Assembly: GCF_000516985.1 (NCBI RefSeq)
Contig: NW_006917101.1
Location: forward strand, 2,100,834 to 2,164,833
DNA from: Pestalotiopsis fici W106-1
Lineage: Eukaryota > Ascomycota > Sordariomycetes > Amphisphaeriales > Sporocadaceae
Direction: 5' to 3'
DNA: 64,000 nt
Shown here: piece by piece, positions 1 to 12,266 of the stretch
Position numbering within the stretch: the first letter of the stretch is position 1
Layout: each line of letters begins with the position of its first letter
The notes under the pieces: generated by a model
What the model saw: only the letters and a program-made list of their open reading frames with translations
Told to the model about the DNA's origin: nothing
Databases searched by the model: none
Position numbers and translations under genes: made by a program

Positions 1-2001
1 GCTTTCCAAGAAACCTTGTGTCCTGAACCTCAGAGTACCCGAGGAGATAAGTTCCAGTGCTCTGAAGTAGTTTCGTATGAGCCATACCCATACGATAGAG
101 TTTCCCCGTGTTTTCTTTATTGGCATTGATGCCTTCTTCGATCTCGGCTTCGAATTTTACACCACACGAGGTTCCAATGAAACAAGTCATAAGAAGTTTT
201 CTGCCAGACAAGGCTTTGCTGCCTTGGATGTCCCCCCGCACTACTAATATAATCACTATGCGCCGGCCGATGATTTGGTGCTCGGTTTGCAGAGTTGCCC
301 TGTTCTTCCTTGTCCCCCCCTCCCTAAAGTAGGTTCTTTTGACTAACATGTACACCGACCAAAGAGAGGACCCCATCGTCACAAGGGCACCGGCTGAATG
401 GTTCGAGTTGATCAGTATAGGGATTTGCATTGCGCCAAAACTAATGTTGACCCTATCCCTGTCAGATTGTCTAGTTCGTCGTGTTCTTGTCGACGCGTTT
501 GTACAAAGTAAACATTACACTGCTAGTGCATCTCTCTCTTCAGCGTGGTCCATGTTTGCCCTCCAACCCGGACCTGGGTGCTGATCCGATACTACGTTGC
601 AAAAGAGCAGAGGAGCTGCGACTAGCTGTTTGATATTGTAGATTGACGTCAAGTGAACTGAGAGGCTCACGGATCCAGGAAAGGCAATGGTCATTACAGT
701 CACTGGCAAGTAAGTCTGTCCCCATCACTCATCACTCACAGTATACAAATGAAGCCTGAAAGAGTGAACAGAATGTCGCTTCCCATGTTTGAAACAATTT
801 GGATTCTGGTACTCGGAATTCATGAAGATGGATGGCTTTATCCATGCAACAAACAAATTATTACATGCCATGGGATTGATGCGGACTATCTGTGTGTTCC
901 TTAATGTAGATAAGTATATCTAAATCGACACCTTCAATCTCCTTGCGCACAAGATGCTAGTCAAACCCAACGGATAATGTTATAAGCATATATGAAGAGA
1001 AAACAACCCCGTGCCTCACCAAGGTGAGCTCCTAATGCAAAGTATCACTATCTTTAATACTACAAGATAGTACAGCCAGTCTATCTGCATACACAAACTC
1101 TCACCACCGCTTGAATATAGTCCCAAAGGCCGGCTGCAGGTCATGTTGGTCCTTGCATGAACACCAAATAGCATGCAAGCCCAAAAAAAAAAATCCCTTT
1201 CATGGCGGGGCTGGAGGGGGGAAGTTTTTGATTGGCAGACTTGTTTTGTGAAATTCGACTCTCCGGATGCCACGGAAACGATCCGCGCGTTTGGGCTATA
1301 GAGTAGATATATATGAATGGACAGACGAGGATTATCTGTAAAAACAGAGTTTTCGACGGTGGTGAACTCAACAGCTCTGATGGGGTCACGCTTCAAGAAA
1401 ATTTCCTGGACAGACATGCATGACTCGAGGCGGCCATGATTGGAAAAAAATAAAATAAAAAGGTTGCTTTCTAATTTGGATATCGTTGGCAAATATTAAA
1501 ATATCGTATTATGGGAAAAGTGAACCGAGAATCGGGGAGACTTGCTGACAGTTGACATTACGTGGATAGTCGACCATTTGTAGGCTGATAGCAAGAGTGG
1601 CAAAACTGTATAGACCTCGAGCTCTATCAGGTGTTTCAAAGTCATTATGCCGGTAGACCGACAGCCATGGCATTGTCGTGTCTCTTATGAGCTGGCTGTA
1701 TGGTAACTAGACAGGAATACATCGTGATGAGAAACAAGAAAAGACGTAGATTGACGTCCCTCTTAAGGCAATTTGTATAAACAAATAGTAGTCAAATTGC
1801 ATGGAAAAACTACAAGTTGTATCTTGTTCTTGGTCAAAGTCGATTACTGCGATTTACTTTGTGGAAATTCATTCATATTTTCATCAATGTCACACCTGAT
1901 TTGTTGAGCAGATACAGAACCCGACATGTCAGTATTGAAACATATAAATTTTCTCCAATCAAGCTTTTCTATACAATATATAGGACTCTTCTTCAAATCT
2001 G
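1..2001. other. gene-free stretch at window start
   Basis: Several short open frames occur here on both strands, the longest 158 codons on the minus strand at 1016-1492. None has a recognisable domain, a plausible splice partner or coding-like composition. The sequence is moderately AT-rich and probably holds 3' flank of GWT1 and promoter or 3' sequence of a gene outside the window. Confidence 0.5.
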
Positions 2002-3510
2002 CTATAATTTGATGGTTATATTCCACGCATCCAAGGCAACTGCAATGCCCGCCAGCACTGCAGAATATGCGAGCAAGATGCCAACCGCCGGTATCGGGCC
2101 GACATGGAGCGTAGGAACAGTCATGTTCACCAAGCCGGTAAGAAGGTTTGCAATCAAGAATACCGCCAGACCATTCTTGTTGAAACTCTTCAGAACCCTG
2201 CTCGTTGCCGTCTCGTATGCCTCCTTTTCTGCCCTTGCATCTTGGGCACTGTAGAATGATGGGAAAAAGACATTATCAATGAGGCAGAAGACAAATAGCT
2301 GAGCATTGTTGAATGCAACAATCCACAGTACGTAGGGTAAGTTGGCAAGACGTCGTGACACGTCCAGCCCGGCACCGCGAACTGGGTTGGTGCTGAAATA
2401 GTACAGAGCAGCCCAGACACCAGACCATGCCGCCAACGTGAGCAACAAGGTCTTTCGCTGGGAGCTGGCAGTGACTGCGCCGGTCGACTTGATTCGGCGC
2501 GGCAAGACATACATGCCAGTATCCTGACCAGCAAGGAAAATGGACAGGTAGCCGATGAAGCTGCACAGACCTTCTCGATTCATAGAGATGAGATCTGTCC
2601 GAGGAGCCAGGAAAATATATCCCTTGAGGTTGGTGCTCTCGAGGACAAATTGATAGAGGACGGCAAGAATGACGGAGAGCGAGGCGTAGCTAGGTACAAC
2701 CTGAAGTATGCTCTGGAAGATGGCAACAAAGGGTGGCAGGAAGCCGAGGGTGAAGAAGAAATTCCAGTGAACACCGTACTCGGTAACGTGCTCGGCGTAG
2801 TCCAATCCCTTGACACTCAATGTCCTGATCACTCCCAGCACCAGAAGCGGGAAGGAATGTCGCAGGGAGCTCAAGAGTCGTTGGTGCAGAGGCGTGATTC
2901 TTCCTTCCGCGCGTTCTCTGAGGACAGGGCGTGCTCCAACCACACCAGCGCTGAAGACGAAGCTGCCGACGCCCAAGTCCATTAGAGACGTGCCCCATGT
3001 TTCCACCTTTGCGAATCGTCGTGGGAAGATTCGAAAATCGACGGCGAGAATGGCGAGGCATGTAAGCACCAGCATCGAACCGCGGTAATGCGTCAAGAAC
3101 GGCTTGAGTGACAGGGCGCTCATTCCTGCGCCATCCTTGTCCGACTTGTTGGCACCATTGTTGACCTTGGCAGTCGGCGGAAGCTTCGGCTTCTTCTTCT
3201 GCGAGTTCTGCGGAAGCGCATATACAAGTAGGGCGGGCGAGATGAGCAGGCCGGCGAGGAGCAGCGGCGTCGATGACCACAGCGTGATGGACAGCAGCGG
3301 TGCTCCGACGTTGAGGAGGAAGTCGACGAGCAGCGAAACGGGGTTGGATGTCCTAAAAAATGACTGCTTCACCTGCAGAACGGACCACAGTAGCAATGCG
3401 ACGGACGCAATACCCGTGACGACGTTGATCTCGGAGACGGGGCCGCCAGAGAGGTTGGACACAAAGTCCTCCTTCAGCTGCTTGTAGCTTTGCGCATCGG
3501 CGGCGGCCAT
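2002..3510 (-). CDS. gwt1: GPI-anchored wall transfer protein 1 (inositol acyltransferase)
   Basis: This single-exon gene encodes 502 residues. It is the fungal Gwt1/PIG-W family, an ER multispanning enzyme that palmitoylates the inositol ring of glucosaminyl-phosphatidylinositol, an early step in GPI-anchor synthesis. GPI anchors carry cell-wall mannoproteins, and Gwt1 is the target of the antifungal gepinacin/manogepix class. Visible support: about 12-13 hydrophobic segments over the whole length, the N-terminal stretch [12 protein letters not shown], the central [14 protein letters not shown] segment (here [13 protein letters not shown]) and the late motif [19 protein letters not shown], all characteristic of the family. 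Length matches fungal orthologues (about 450-510). The start at 3510 is the first ATG of the frame and immediately precedes the conserved N-terminus. It is divergent from the BTB-like gene, with 1.08 kb between the start codons. Confidence 0.93.
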   Translation of the reverse strand: MAAADAQSYKQLKEDFVSNLSGGPVSEINVVTGIASVALLLWSVLQVKQSFFRTSNPVSLLVDFLLNVGAPLLSITLWSSTPLLLAGLLISPALLVYALPQNSQKKKPKLPPTAKVNNGANKSDKDGAGMSALSLKPFLTHYRGSMLVLTCLAILAVDFRIFPRRFAKVETWGTSLMDLGVGSFVFSAGVVGARPVLRERAEGRITPLHQRLLSSLRHSFPLLVLGVIRTLSVKGLDYAEHVTEYGVHWNFFFTLGFLPPFVAIFQSILQVVPSYASLSVILAVLYQFVLESTNLKGYIFLAPRTDLISMNREGLCSFIGYLSIFLAGQDTGMYVLPRRIKSTGAVTASSQRKTLLLTLAAWSGVWAALYYFSTNPVRGAGLDVSRRLANLPYVLWIVAFNNAQLFVFCLIDNVFFPSFYSAQDARAEKEAYETATSRVLKSFNKNGLAVFLIANLLTGLVNMTVPTLHVGPIPAVGILLAYSAVLAGIAVALDAWNITIKL

Positions 3511-4587
3511 GGTGGTGTTGGTGTTGTTTGGTGTCGCGTTTCGATTGGGGGTCGAATGTGAATTTGAGAAGAGACAGATCTAATTCATGCACTGAGAACA
3601 AGACCATGTATCATACCTTGAAGCCATGAGTCAATGAGCTTCGAAAAGACAGCTGGTCATTTGTGAATTGGACAGACAACCGTAGACGAGAAGATGCCAC
3701 GATGGGGGAAATTTACAAGGCCGTCGAGCTCCCTGAAGCTCCCCTGGAGCTTACCGTCCAATCACCCATTAGCGGCCGTTGTGGGCCAAGTGGTGGTGGG
3801 CAGGGTGGGGCCGATTATATAGTGTACAGGTAACTTGTACATTTCGCAGGCGTATGGAATTTGTCTTGGTATACTCGTACTCTAATTCATTGAAGCAGCC
3901 CGAGTATACTCTGTGAGCATCAGATATCAGAATACTGAGTCACAAGTAGACATTCTTGTACATCACAGACAAAAAGTCCCTGTGCATTCTGATGCAAGGA
4001 GAAACCATCTGGGGCTTTGTCCTGAGATGCCGCCGGCAATTGTCCAACTGCTGACTCTTCGTTTGTTCAAACAACCGGGCTCAATTTGAGGCAAGAGGCT
4101 CTGAGTGGCAGCTCGCCTTTTCTTTGTCTTGTTGAATCCCTTGTCTAGCCTTGCGATCCGACTGGTTCTCGACGAATGACCTACCAAAAGTGACTTACCA
4201 CAATTCACATTGGAATCCTTTTGATCTCACGTGAAAATCAGTAACAATAATTTCTTTCTAAGCATGGCTTTGATGCTTGGTGCCTACATGTTGCACCCCT
4301 TTGATATTGCTTCAACAGTGGAAGGACTGAAAGAAATATACACAAAAGAGCCATGGGACTTTTCTATTTGTTTGCTTCCCAAGAGACTTTTCTTTTCTAT
4401 CAACACCCTCTCGAGCCTGGTGCTCATAATAGTAGAGGCGTTCCAACATTGAGTGTATCACGCAAACCACCATCTCTTTTATGCTGCCGTGATTCACGTA
4501 TTCATTCTTTTCCTGAATATTTAAAGAACCAGTGCCTACACAATACACGAGAACCATCTTTACGGCAGAATCACTTCACCAAAGATA
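3511..4587. other. divergent intergenic region gwt1 / BTB-like gene
   Basis: This 1.08-kb gap lies between two divergent start codons and should hold both promoters. It contains short spurious frames only. A purine/pyrimidine-rich stretch with AGCTCCC/GGAGCT repeats occurs near 3725-3750. I see no further structure. Confidence 0.5.
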
Positions 4588-6308
4588 ATGAACAATACTG
4601 CAAACACTGCAAGCAGGCCCAACTTGGAGCCTCTATGGACCAACTATCGCAACCTGGGCGGAATGCCAAAGACTGCATTCAAGCCTGCCACCAGCCCAGA
4701 AGGCATGTCATCTCCCTCGCCCATGTCTCCGAAAAGTCTACCGTCCCCAATGCATCCGACTGTGTACACTAGCTACACGACGAAACAGCACGAGCGCTCC
4801 ATGGTCAACAGATTCGATTCGGAAAGGAGTCAACCGAGTTCCAGTAGCTCCGCGAAGAGTCTACGGTCCATTGAGGAGGAAGAAACACCCCTCACGGCTC
4901 GTCTCGAGAGATTCAGCATCTTGCCGCCTCTGACTCTAAAATTCGGGCTGCCCTCTCCGCCCGCGGCGCCGCCGGCTCAACTGCTCTCGCCCCGGCCAAA
5001 CCGAGACTCTCTACATAGAGCGAGAACATTATTAGAGCCAAAGACTGTATCAATACCGCAGCAATCGCTGGAACCATCCTATGAGAGACTATATCGTAGG
5101 AATAGCGCAACAACAGGTGCCAGACCGCTGCCACCACCACCTCCTCCGCCACGGAAACAGTCTGTCATGGAGATTCGTGACCAACTACGGAACTGGGGCC
5201 ATGGTAAGTCTTTCATTTTCTTCACTGCGTTTTTAATGACTCTATCCTTCCTATAATAACTACCTTACAAAAAAAAAAAAAAAAACGTAGATCGAGCAAC
5301 ATTTATTATCCAAGCATAATAAAAGGGAAGAAAGTGAAATTTTTCATCACGAATAACAGCTTACATAATGCTCCTGTAGTATATCACGGCAACATTGAAA
5401 CCGCCGACGCATTTGTCATTGCTCGTTCCCTCCGGAGACAAAGCACCTCGCCCATTCACCTCAGGGCCGGCGGCGTTATTGGTTCACCCACGTCGTCGAG
5501 AGGAGCCTCACACAATGCCAACCGCCAAACGATACGAGCCATCATTCGGCCCAAGGCCCTCGAGAGGCAGTCCTTTCTCGTCCAGAGAACCTTTGACATG
5601 GACGAGTTGCGCGCCACCATTCCGGATCCCGTCCCCCATTACCACGGAGCTTTGCGCCCGTCACCAGCCTCTTTTTCGGGACAACGGCAGCAGCAAGACC
5701 GATCCGGTACCTCTTCACCCTCTCCTGCTCCCCGGTCAATGGCGGCGGCGGCATCCCGTCCTCCGAGGCCTTTGCTGGCGAGGAGGCGAAGTAGCGTTCG
5801 CTCCAGCGAGCTGTTGTCAGGGCGCGGTCGGGCCAGTGTTAGTCTAGACCACGAAGCCTTGATATGCGATCCCAAAACCGTGCCTATTCGTAAGTCTTGT
5901 ATTTTCATTTCCTTACTCTTTTGTCAGCCTGAATACTCATCAAGAACACAAGGACAATGTTGACTAACCCCAAATCTTGTATATATCCAGATCTCAAGTA
6001 CGCAAGAGCTTACTTCCCCGTGCTGGCGGCCCTGCTGGTGTCTGGTCATGTCCGTGAAGGCGATATCATTTACCTACCTCTGCCTCATCCCGAGGTCTGG
6101 CCGCAGACGGTCAGGTATATCTATCTCGGGCAGGATGATTTGAGCGCTGCCATGAGGGAGAATATCCTATATCTCGCCGGTAAAGTCTAGGAGAGGAAAG
6201 AGTGTCGAACTCTGACGGCCTTGTTTTGCTGCAGGCGACTCGGCGTGGTATGACGTTGTGCTTCAAAGTCGATTGGTGTTTGAGTGGACATGGGACTTCT
6301 TCATGTGA
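4588..6308 (+). CDS. disordered protein with a BTB/POZ-like C-terminal segment
   Basis: The model has four exons: 4588-5203, 5326-5889, 5991-6179 and 6235-6308, giving 480 residues with all phases closed. The first ~390 residues are low-complexity (Ser/Pro/Arg rich, with a run of eight prolines before PRKQS). The last ~90 residues contain LKYARAYFPVLAALLVSGHVREG, LPLPHPEVWPQTVRYIYLGQ and ENILYLAGDSAWYDVVL. This resembles the second half of a BTB/POZ fold, where a hit to family-wide substrate-adaptor scaffolds would be expected, but the resemblance is by eye only. The exon 3/4 junction is well supported because it converts an early TAG into a clean continuation. The intron 1 acceptor at 5325 is the weak point: the nearer acceptor at 5290 leads to a stop after nine codons. 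The precise role is unknown. Confidence 0.6.
5269..5285 (+). repeat. poly-A homopolymer (17 A)
   Basis: A run of 17 adenines lies inside the first intron of the BTB-like gene. It is a likely length-variable microsatellite and a place where sequencing may miscount, but it does not affect the coding frame. Confidence 0.9.
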
Positions 6309-6448
6309 ATAATTGGGGTTCAGTGGCGCTGCGATACGTATAATGAATGATGAGAAGGCTGTTGAACACCTTTCTCAAAGCAGAGATTTCCTAAAGATAC
6401 CATAGACATATTGAATTCATGCGCTAGACATTTCATGGCCTCCGGGGG

Positions 6449-6464
6449 AAAAAAAAAAAAAAAA
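6449..6464 (+). repeat. poly-A homopolymer (16 A)
   Basis: A run of 16 adenines lies in the convergent gap (6309-6772) between the BTB-like gene and the AA1-like gene. The gap is about 0.46 kb, AT-rich, and otherwise shows only the two 3' flanks. Confidence 0.85.
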
Positions 6465-6772
6465 CTTTGGTAGAATCACGCATTACCTTTCGTCAAGTAT
6501 TTGCAAAGCCCTGATCAATTAAGTGATTTGTATGAGTCGTGGTATCGTGATTTGACTTTTCTTATTATTACTAGTTCATTAAGGAGTGTGTTCTAAGTTT
6601 GTCTATGCCATACGTCGTTATGTGTGTGATATCTATGTCATAGTCCCATTAATTCTGATCGCTTTTGTGTTGTTGCTCAGTCGTGGCCATCGTTTGCTTT
6701 TGTTGAATGAATTCAGGATTTTCCGCTCTGTTTGAAATTTCAAATTCTTCCCCCCACGTGCTCATCGCACAT

Positions 6773-7518
6773 TTATGCGATGGCTGTCATCATGTACGGC
6801 TTGAGAGGCAGGGTCACAGGCGAGCACTTTACTTCGCGGTCCGAGTAGATCTGACCCAGAGTCCAGTTGGGGTTCTGGTAGGTCGTGTCGGTGCACTCGA
6901 GAGTAAGGTTGACCTGACCGTACCCGTGAATGGTTACACTAAAACGATACAAGTCAGTAAATAGCCCACCGTCAAACTGATTTTCGGAATATTGTGGGGG
7001 AGGAATGAGGGGGAAAAAGTCAATGAGGGACTAAAAATACTTACGGCCACTGAGGGTCCTGATCGGCGCAGACCCAGGTCTGGTTTACGTTCAGCGTGCC
7101 GCTGGGGCGGCTGAAGTCAAAAGTAGTCACCGCGGACGTGCCGTCGGGGCTGGTGCAGGTGTATTCCTGAGTGCCATAAAAGAAGTCGGAAAGTTGGCTG
7201 CTAGACGCGCTGCACGATGCCTTGTAGGTCAGGGCTGGGTTTGACAGGTTGAAGTTGACATATCCCCACGAGTTCTGCGGATTGGGTCAGTCAATATTGC
7301 TTGTGTATGAGGAGGATTAAACCCACTTGATGCGCTGGCGTCGTGAAAATGTAGGATGAGTGGAAGTCAAAGTCCTCAAGGGTCCAGGAAAAGTTGCCAA
7401 ACGAGGCGGCCTGGCAACCTGGATTGCTGTCATAAGCAGGAGTGGTCGTCTCATAGCTGACGGGTGCAGCTACTGCCAGAGGCAGGATAGCAGCGAGTGT
7501 TGAGATGAGGCTGTACAT
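6773..7518 (-). CDS. small secreted AA1-like cysteine protein
   Basis: Three exons (7518-7327, 7274-7045, 6938-6773) give 195 residues. The start at 7518 was chosen because it gives a clean signal peptide (about residues 1-18, hydrophobic LAAILPLAVA then APV). The upstream in-frame extension lacks such features. The mature part has six cysteines, several N-glycosylation sequons (NFS, NQT, NLT, NWT) and alternating short hydrophobic strands beginning FSWTLEDFDFHSSY, like the AA1-like (Alternaria Alt a 1 related) beta-barrel secreted proteins common in ascomycetes. The family assignment is inferred from layout, not from a search. Such proteins are extracellular and often candidate effectors or allergens. 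A TATA-like element lies about 185 bp upstream. Confidence 0.75.
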
Positions 7519-7700
7519 GGTGTTTCTGTTTGTTTTTACAAGCGAATGACCCTGTGCGTGTTGACTTGATGAAGTGATTTGAAGAAGTAATGATAATGAT
7601 GATGAGAGAGGTCTTTTCGGGCTGATTATGTATGCCTTGGTTGTATTGTCCACTTTTTATTTCGGGGTCCTCCTACTGGCGATGTGGATGGCGATAGAGG

Positions 7701-7711
7701 TTTATATATAC
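7701..7711 (-). promoter_or_regulatory. TATA-like element upstream of the AA1-like gene
   Basis: The sequence TTTATATATAC on the plus strand reads GTATATATAAA on the gene's strand. It sits about 185 bp upstream of the start codon at 7518, a plausible distance for a fungal TATA box with a 5' leader. Its function is inferred. Confidence 0.35.
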
Positions 7712-7718
7712 TGCGTTC

Positions 7719-10700
7719 ATGGTAGTATTCGGCATCGAAAGTGTCACTCTCCTCGGAGGCATCTGCCCTATGGGCGTAGCAGTCTGACGTCGATTGGACT
7801 GCCAAGACTCGTATTCCGTAGCGGGCCAGTTAGAATGTGGCGGGTGCTTTCTCTAGTCGGTAGCAAGCTGGCAAATGCTGGGTTGGTGGTTGGGGAACCA
7901 AGGGAAGATCACTGAGGAGGTGCTAGGCATAGCTACGGTAGCTTGCCGTAGCACCAATAGAAATCGGGCTTGCCGGGCGACCACCACGTCACACGAGCTT
8001 TCCTTTTATTCCCTCTGAATGTCTGTCTTGAGCAACTGGACTGCAGCCACGGCAGGCGGCTCAGATGGGCTTTGGGCCTTCTGTGGATTCCCGGGAGCCA
8101 GGGAGAGGGAGAAGAGAGGGAGACGACAAACGTCCACGGTGAATGGGAAATGGGAAAGAGCACCGTCTGTCTCCCTTGAATGGGGAAAAGCTCGAAAGTC
8201 CCATATTGAGTTGTGACTTGCATCTGTGACTACATGCGTACGCCATTTTTTCTCTATACCGCATGCGTCTTTTTGCACGAGCCGCGCTGCAACTTGACTG
8301 AACGGTCCTGCAGCCAGCAAAACCTTTTCAGGGTCCCACCACTCCCACCACAACCACCACTACCCATCAGCTTTTCTGTCTCTGCCTTGTCTGCTCTGGA
8401 TTCTTGTTATCTTTGTCGCATGCAGTAGTGCAGGTTCCCCATAGAAAAATTGTTTACTTTCTACTGCAAAACTTGGCAGTGAAGCTTCCCATCGCTTGCT
8501 CATCTTGTCTTTCTATTTGGACTTGGGGAACCTCTTCTTTCGAGTTATTGCTATCTTGGGAATCGATATACAATGGCTGAAACCGAGTTTACGTCGATTT
8601 GCCTCCCCAGCACTTGCTTGTCCGAGCCGATAAACTGACTACTACCTACTGGCTTGGCCGGCTTGATTGAGCAGGAAAAGAAGAAGAAGAAAACCAACAT
8701 CATCCTTAGGTAAGACAAACGGGAGAAACACCCGATGCACTTGCCCAATGACTTGCTAAAACAATAAGCTTAATATTGACGCTTATTTTTGGCCCTTGGG
8801 TGAATAGGACCGTGTGGACCCCAGGAACGCTGCCAATGGTGCATCGTCCGTTCGCTGTTCGGTCGTTTGCGGACCTGCGCTGTGCTGCTTGGCATGGTCG
8901 AACGCTGTGCAAGTGCCAATGCCGCCCGAGCCGATGGAACCATTGAATGCTTTGGCCAGGGTAGTTAGGCACTGAAGCTACGGAATAGCTGTACGGGTAT
9001 AAGAAAATGGGTGTACAGATTACTCAAAACCAAGGAAGGTAGCACAGCATACACACACACACATATACTCTCACTGCACTGCCCAATGCGTGTGGATACC
9101 AGTAACGTTGCTACTTGCCATGCTTTCTCCCACCCTCTGTTTTTCTTCGTGTCTCCTCGCCCGGTTTCTGTCCAAAACTATGATGTGCATCCAGCTCTAG
9201 TTGCTTTTCGCCTTGGGCTGTCAGCTGAGCTTGTGCCGATTGAGACTGGCCGGGACAGGTAACGTCGGGCCTATTACAGTAAAGGGCGAAAATCGGATGG
9301 CGATTTGCCGCTTTGCGACTGATAAATTTAGAAACTTGGATACGATGATGGGCGAAATATTGGATCGTATTCAGCAACATTGAGATTCACCCTTGTCCGA
9401 CTCGCCCAATCTCCACTTCGCGATACTTCTGCACTATACGATGCTACTATTGCACACTGCTCACTGGACTATCAAATCATACTATTCATGAGATCAGTTG
9501 ACTAAGCCGAGTCAAGTTTGATCTCTTTGTTTCTTCTTTCCTCTCAACGCTGGAATGCAATGGATAAACCAGAAGACGTGTGATCGGCTCCTTGCTTGCG
9601 TGTTGGGCTGCACTCCCTTGACCGACCTGCCCATTATTTTGTGATGCGATCTGAATGTCGGAATCCGGCTTCAAGCCATGTCCTTTGCCCTGCCCATCCT
9701 CGGATCATTTGGAAAGTCTTCCAACTTTAATTGCTTCCTTTTTACCCTGCAGAAAGCTTGCGCAATCCGAGAACGTGTCTCTCAAAGTTTCTGAACAGAA
9801 TGTCATTGTCATTGCATTGCGAGCTCCAATGAATTTTGCAGATGTTGGGTGTGAACCTGCATACATGAGTGGTGGTGGTTCATGCATTCGACACGGCTCA
9901 AACCCGATCCCGCTTCTGCTTCTGCAATTTTGGCAAGGCACGGCTTTAATGTGCGCAGGACGGAAGTGTCCTCGACTTGGAGACGCCGCATTTTTTTCAT
10001 GTCTTACCTGATGCAAGGCTGGACGGACTAAATCGCAATCGCCGTGCTCCATCGCACTGAGCTATGCAACAAGGGCTGATCTGTCACACGTACACGAGAT
10101 TTGAAGACTTATGCGCAAGTACGAGCCGAGTCGCTAACCAATGAAAATACTTTTGAAAATTATCATTCTAGAGCGCTCTGAAGGAGAGGGAGGGGAAGAA
10201 GAAGGAAGCAGAAGCCGTGGGATGGTCCTACAAAATTCCTACTACCTAACGACTTACGATCAAACAGAGTGTTACAATCAAAGACATCATGACGAGTCGG
10301 TAGCTCAAATATCAAAGATGTATAGGCAGAATCTAAAAAGAAAATGGATGAATGAGTTTGATCGTTGAATTGCTGTGCCTCCTCCTTGAACTCAACTAAT
10401 CTCAACCACACTCGTGCTGACTATGCTTTTCCTTTCAGACTTGGAGATCCCCCAATGCATGAAAGCCTGCAGTCATTTTTGGTACAGCCTGCAGAGACAG
10501 GCGCAGAATATGCAAGCGCGACACAGTTTAACCTTGAACAACACAAATCTGTAATCGAGGGTGCCCCTGGTTGAAGAACCAAATGCTTGTTCCCATCCTT
10601 TGGCGCAGACCAACCACAAATCGCCGAAGATGATGCCAAGACCATGGCCATACAACGCTGCAGCCGTCTGGAAATTGGATAGAATCCCACCTCATTAAAA

Positions 10701-11217
10701 TGTGCATTAGTCAATCTCAAAACACAATGCCTATTTTGAGCCTCAAAAATCTACGATGACCTCTGGTTATGGATGTGGATGAGCTGTCATTGAATCTCTT
10801 TTACAGCTATTCCTGCGAGCAAGGCAAGCTACCGTGGAGCCTTTCGCTGCTTCATCCATGGGACCTTTGCTTCGATTCCCATTGTCGGCTTGGGGGAAAT
10901 ACTCAACGACACCATCGCAGTCCGAGTTTCAATGCCATCTTGAGATCACATCATGAACACAGGCGCTAGGATGGTGACCCAGGTCGTTCTCTGCTGTTTC
11001 TATGCTTACAGCTGGTCGATGGGGGCTAGCCTGAAGCTTGGCGACAAGGCTACTACCACCATGAAGCCGTAGGAATCACCTCCTGCTGTGCCCTATGCGT
11101 CGGGGGTTTCTAAAGAAGAACATCGCCTGAGTAGCATTGATTTCTCCTCTTATTTCTGTTTTTTCCCTCAGTCACTCGTTTTCAGCCAACTTGAAGCTTG
11201 AATGCCCTGTTTCAACT
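7719..11217. other. 3.5-kb gene-free interval between divergent genes
   Basis: This interval separates the divergent AA1-like and Mid2-like genes. All open frames are short and show no domain, signal peptide with continuation, or matching splice sites. It contains a (CA) microsatellite at 9051-9063. Many CTT/TTG-rich and Cys-codon-rich stretches look like ordinary non-coding sequence. It could hold long non-coding transcripts or an extended promoter, but nothing in the bases shows that. Confidence 0.5.
9051..9063 (+). repeat. (AC)n microsatellite
   Basis: A short dinucleotide tract (six to seven AC units followed by ATAT) lies in the long gene-free interval. It may be length-polymorphic. Confidence 0.8.
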
Positions 11218-12266
11218 ATGCGGTGCAACACTTCGATAATATTGGCGGCGGCCTGGGGCTTTATTGCAGTATGGGCCGAGTCCTATGCGACCTTTTACAA
11301 GCCTACCTATCACTCAACTTATCGGACTGACTCGATATATGGCGACGCGGAAGTATTCAAGCTCGGGAGTAGTCAGGTAATCGACTTTGATACGCCATGG
11401 TCCGAATGGTCAATGTATCTTGTTCAGTACCTTCCAAACAGCGACCAAGACATTTTTGGGTACACGACTATAGTTGAGCGTAAGTAGCGACTCGAGCCCG
11501 GCCATCGACACGTCCATTAACGCAAAGCACAGAAACAAGTGGCGAAGTTCTGGCCAAAACTTTCAATTGGACAGTACAACTATACGATATAGACCTAGCG
11601 GCATCGCCAATCTTCTACATCTATCTTTACAACGATGACCTGAATGTTACAGACGATGACTACATGACTTCCAGCGCATATTTCAACATTACAGAGGCGG
11701 ATACCGTGGTCACAACAGCGACTGGCACTGTCGCCGCTGCCACAGCCTCGGGAAGCCATCCCGCGCAAACTGCCATTCTCACACCTACTACGACGGCGAC
11801 ATCAGACTCGAGCAGCACCACTAGCAGCAGCAATAATGCCAATGGGAACAACAATCAGAACCAGAATTCTGGCGGCCTATCCACTGGCGCTCAAGTCGGT
11901 ATCGGCCTGGGTGTGGGGATTTCTGGACTGGCCGCAATTGTGTGTGCTGCCGTCTTGTTCTTTTACATTAGGAGAAACAACCGGCGGAACACTGAGGCGC
12001 AGCAGCAGCTCATGACAGCCAGACCCACTGAACCACCGGTTTATCACTCTGGGTACCCATCTGGGTATCAGTCCGGGTATTCTTCTGGATACCCTTCTCC
12101 CTATCAGCCAAGTGAGATGTTGCATGACCAGCAGACAGCGTATCAACAACAGCAGCAAAAGCAGGACCAACCCGAGATGAGAGTTGCTTCTGAATTGTAT
12201 GCACCGCCGCCAAGCGAATCTGCTTTACCCAACTCTCCGCATAGTCAGGTTGCTAGTTATCGCTGA
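11218..12266 (+). CDS. Mid2/WSC-type single-pass surface protein
   Basis: Two exons (11218-11479, 11533-12266) encode 331 residues. The chosen ATG starts a signal peptide (about residues 1-20, IILAAAWGFIAVWA); an earlier in-frame ATG at 11137 would bury it. An ectodomain of about 120 residues with N-glycosylation sequons (NWT, NVT, NIT) is followed by a Ser/Thr/Asn-rich stretch. One transmembrane helix is at about 209-232 (VGIGLGVGISGLAAIV) with a positive IRRNNRR stop-transfer. A cytosolic tail follows with GY-S repeats and a Gln-rich run. This layout is that of fungal Mid2-like wall-stress sensors or WSC-like plasma-membrane proteins. No conserved domain is recognised in the ectodomain, so a sensor role is inference. 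Confidence 0.82.
12042..12108 (+). repeat. coding tandem repeat (SGY units) in the Mid2-like tail
   Basis: Five imperfect 12-nt units encode Ser-Gly-Tyr-x (HSGYP, SGYQ, SGYS, SGYP, SPYQ) in the cytosolic tail. The repeat arises from tandem duplication of a TCTGGGTAYCCA-like unit and is immediately followed by a Gln-rich segment. Confidence 0.8.

Noticed and set aside
361..420. GGTTCGAGTTG, partial tRNA B-box likeness
   Set aside because: It lacks the downstream TCC and an upstream A box, so it is not a tRNA.
1016..1492. 158-codon minus-strand frame
   Set aside because: Irregular composition, A-run derived Phe stretches and no domain; likely chance.
2276..3280. Long antisense frames over gwt1
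   Set aside because: Shadows of the gwt1 coding frame with Arg/Pro/Cys-rich composition.
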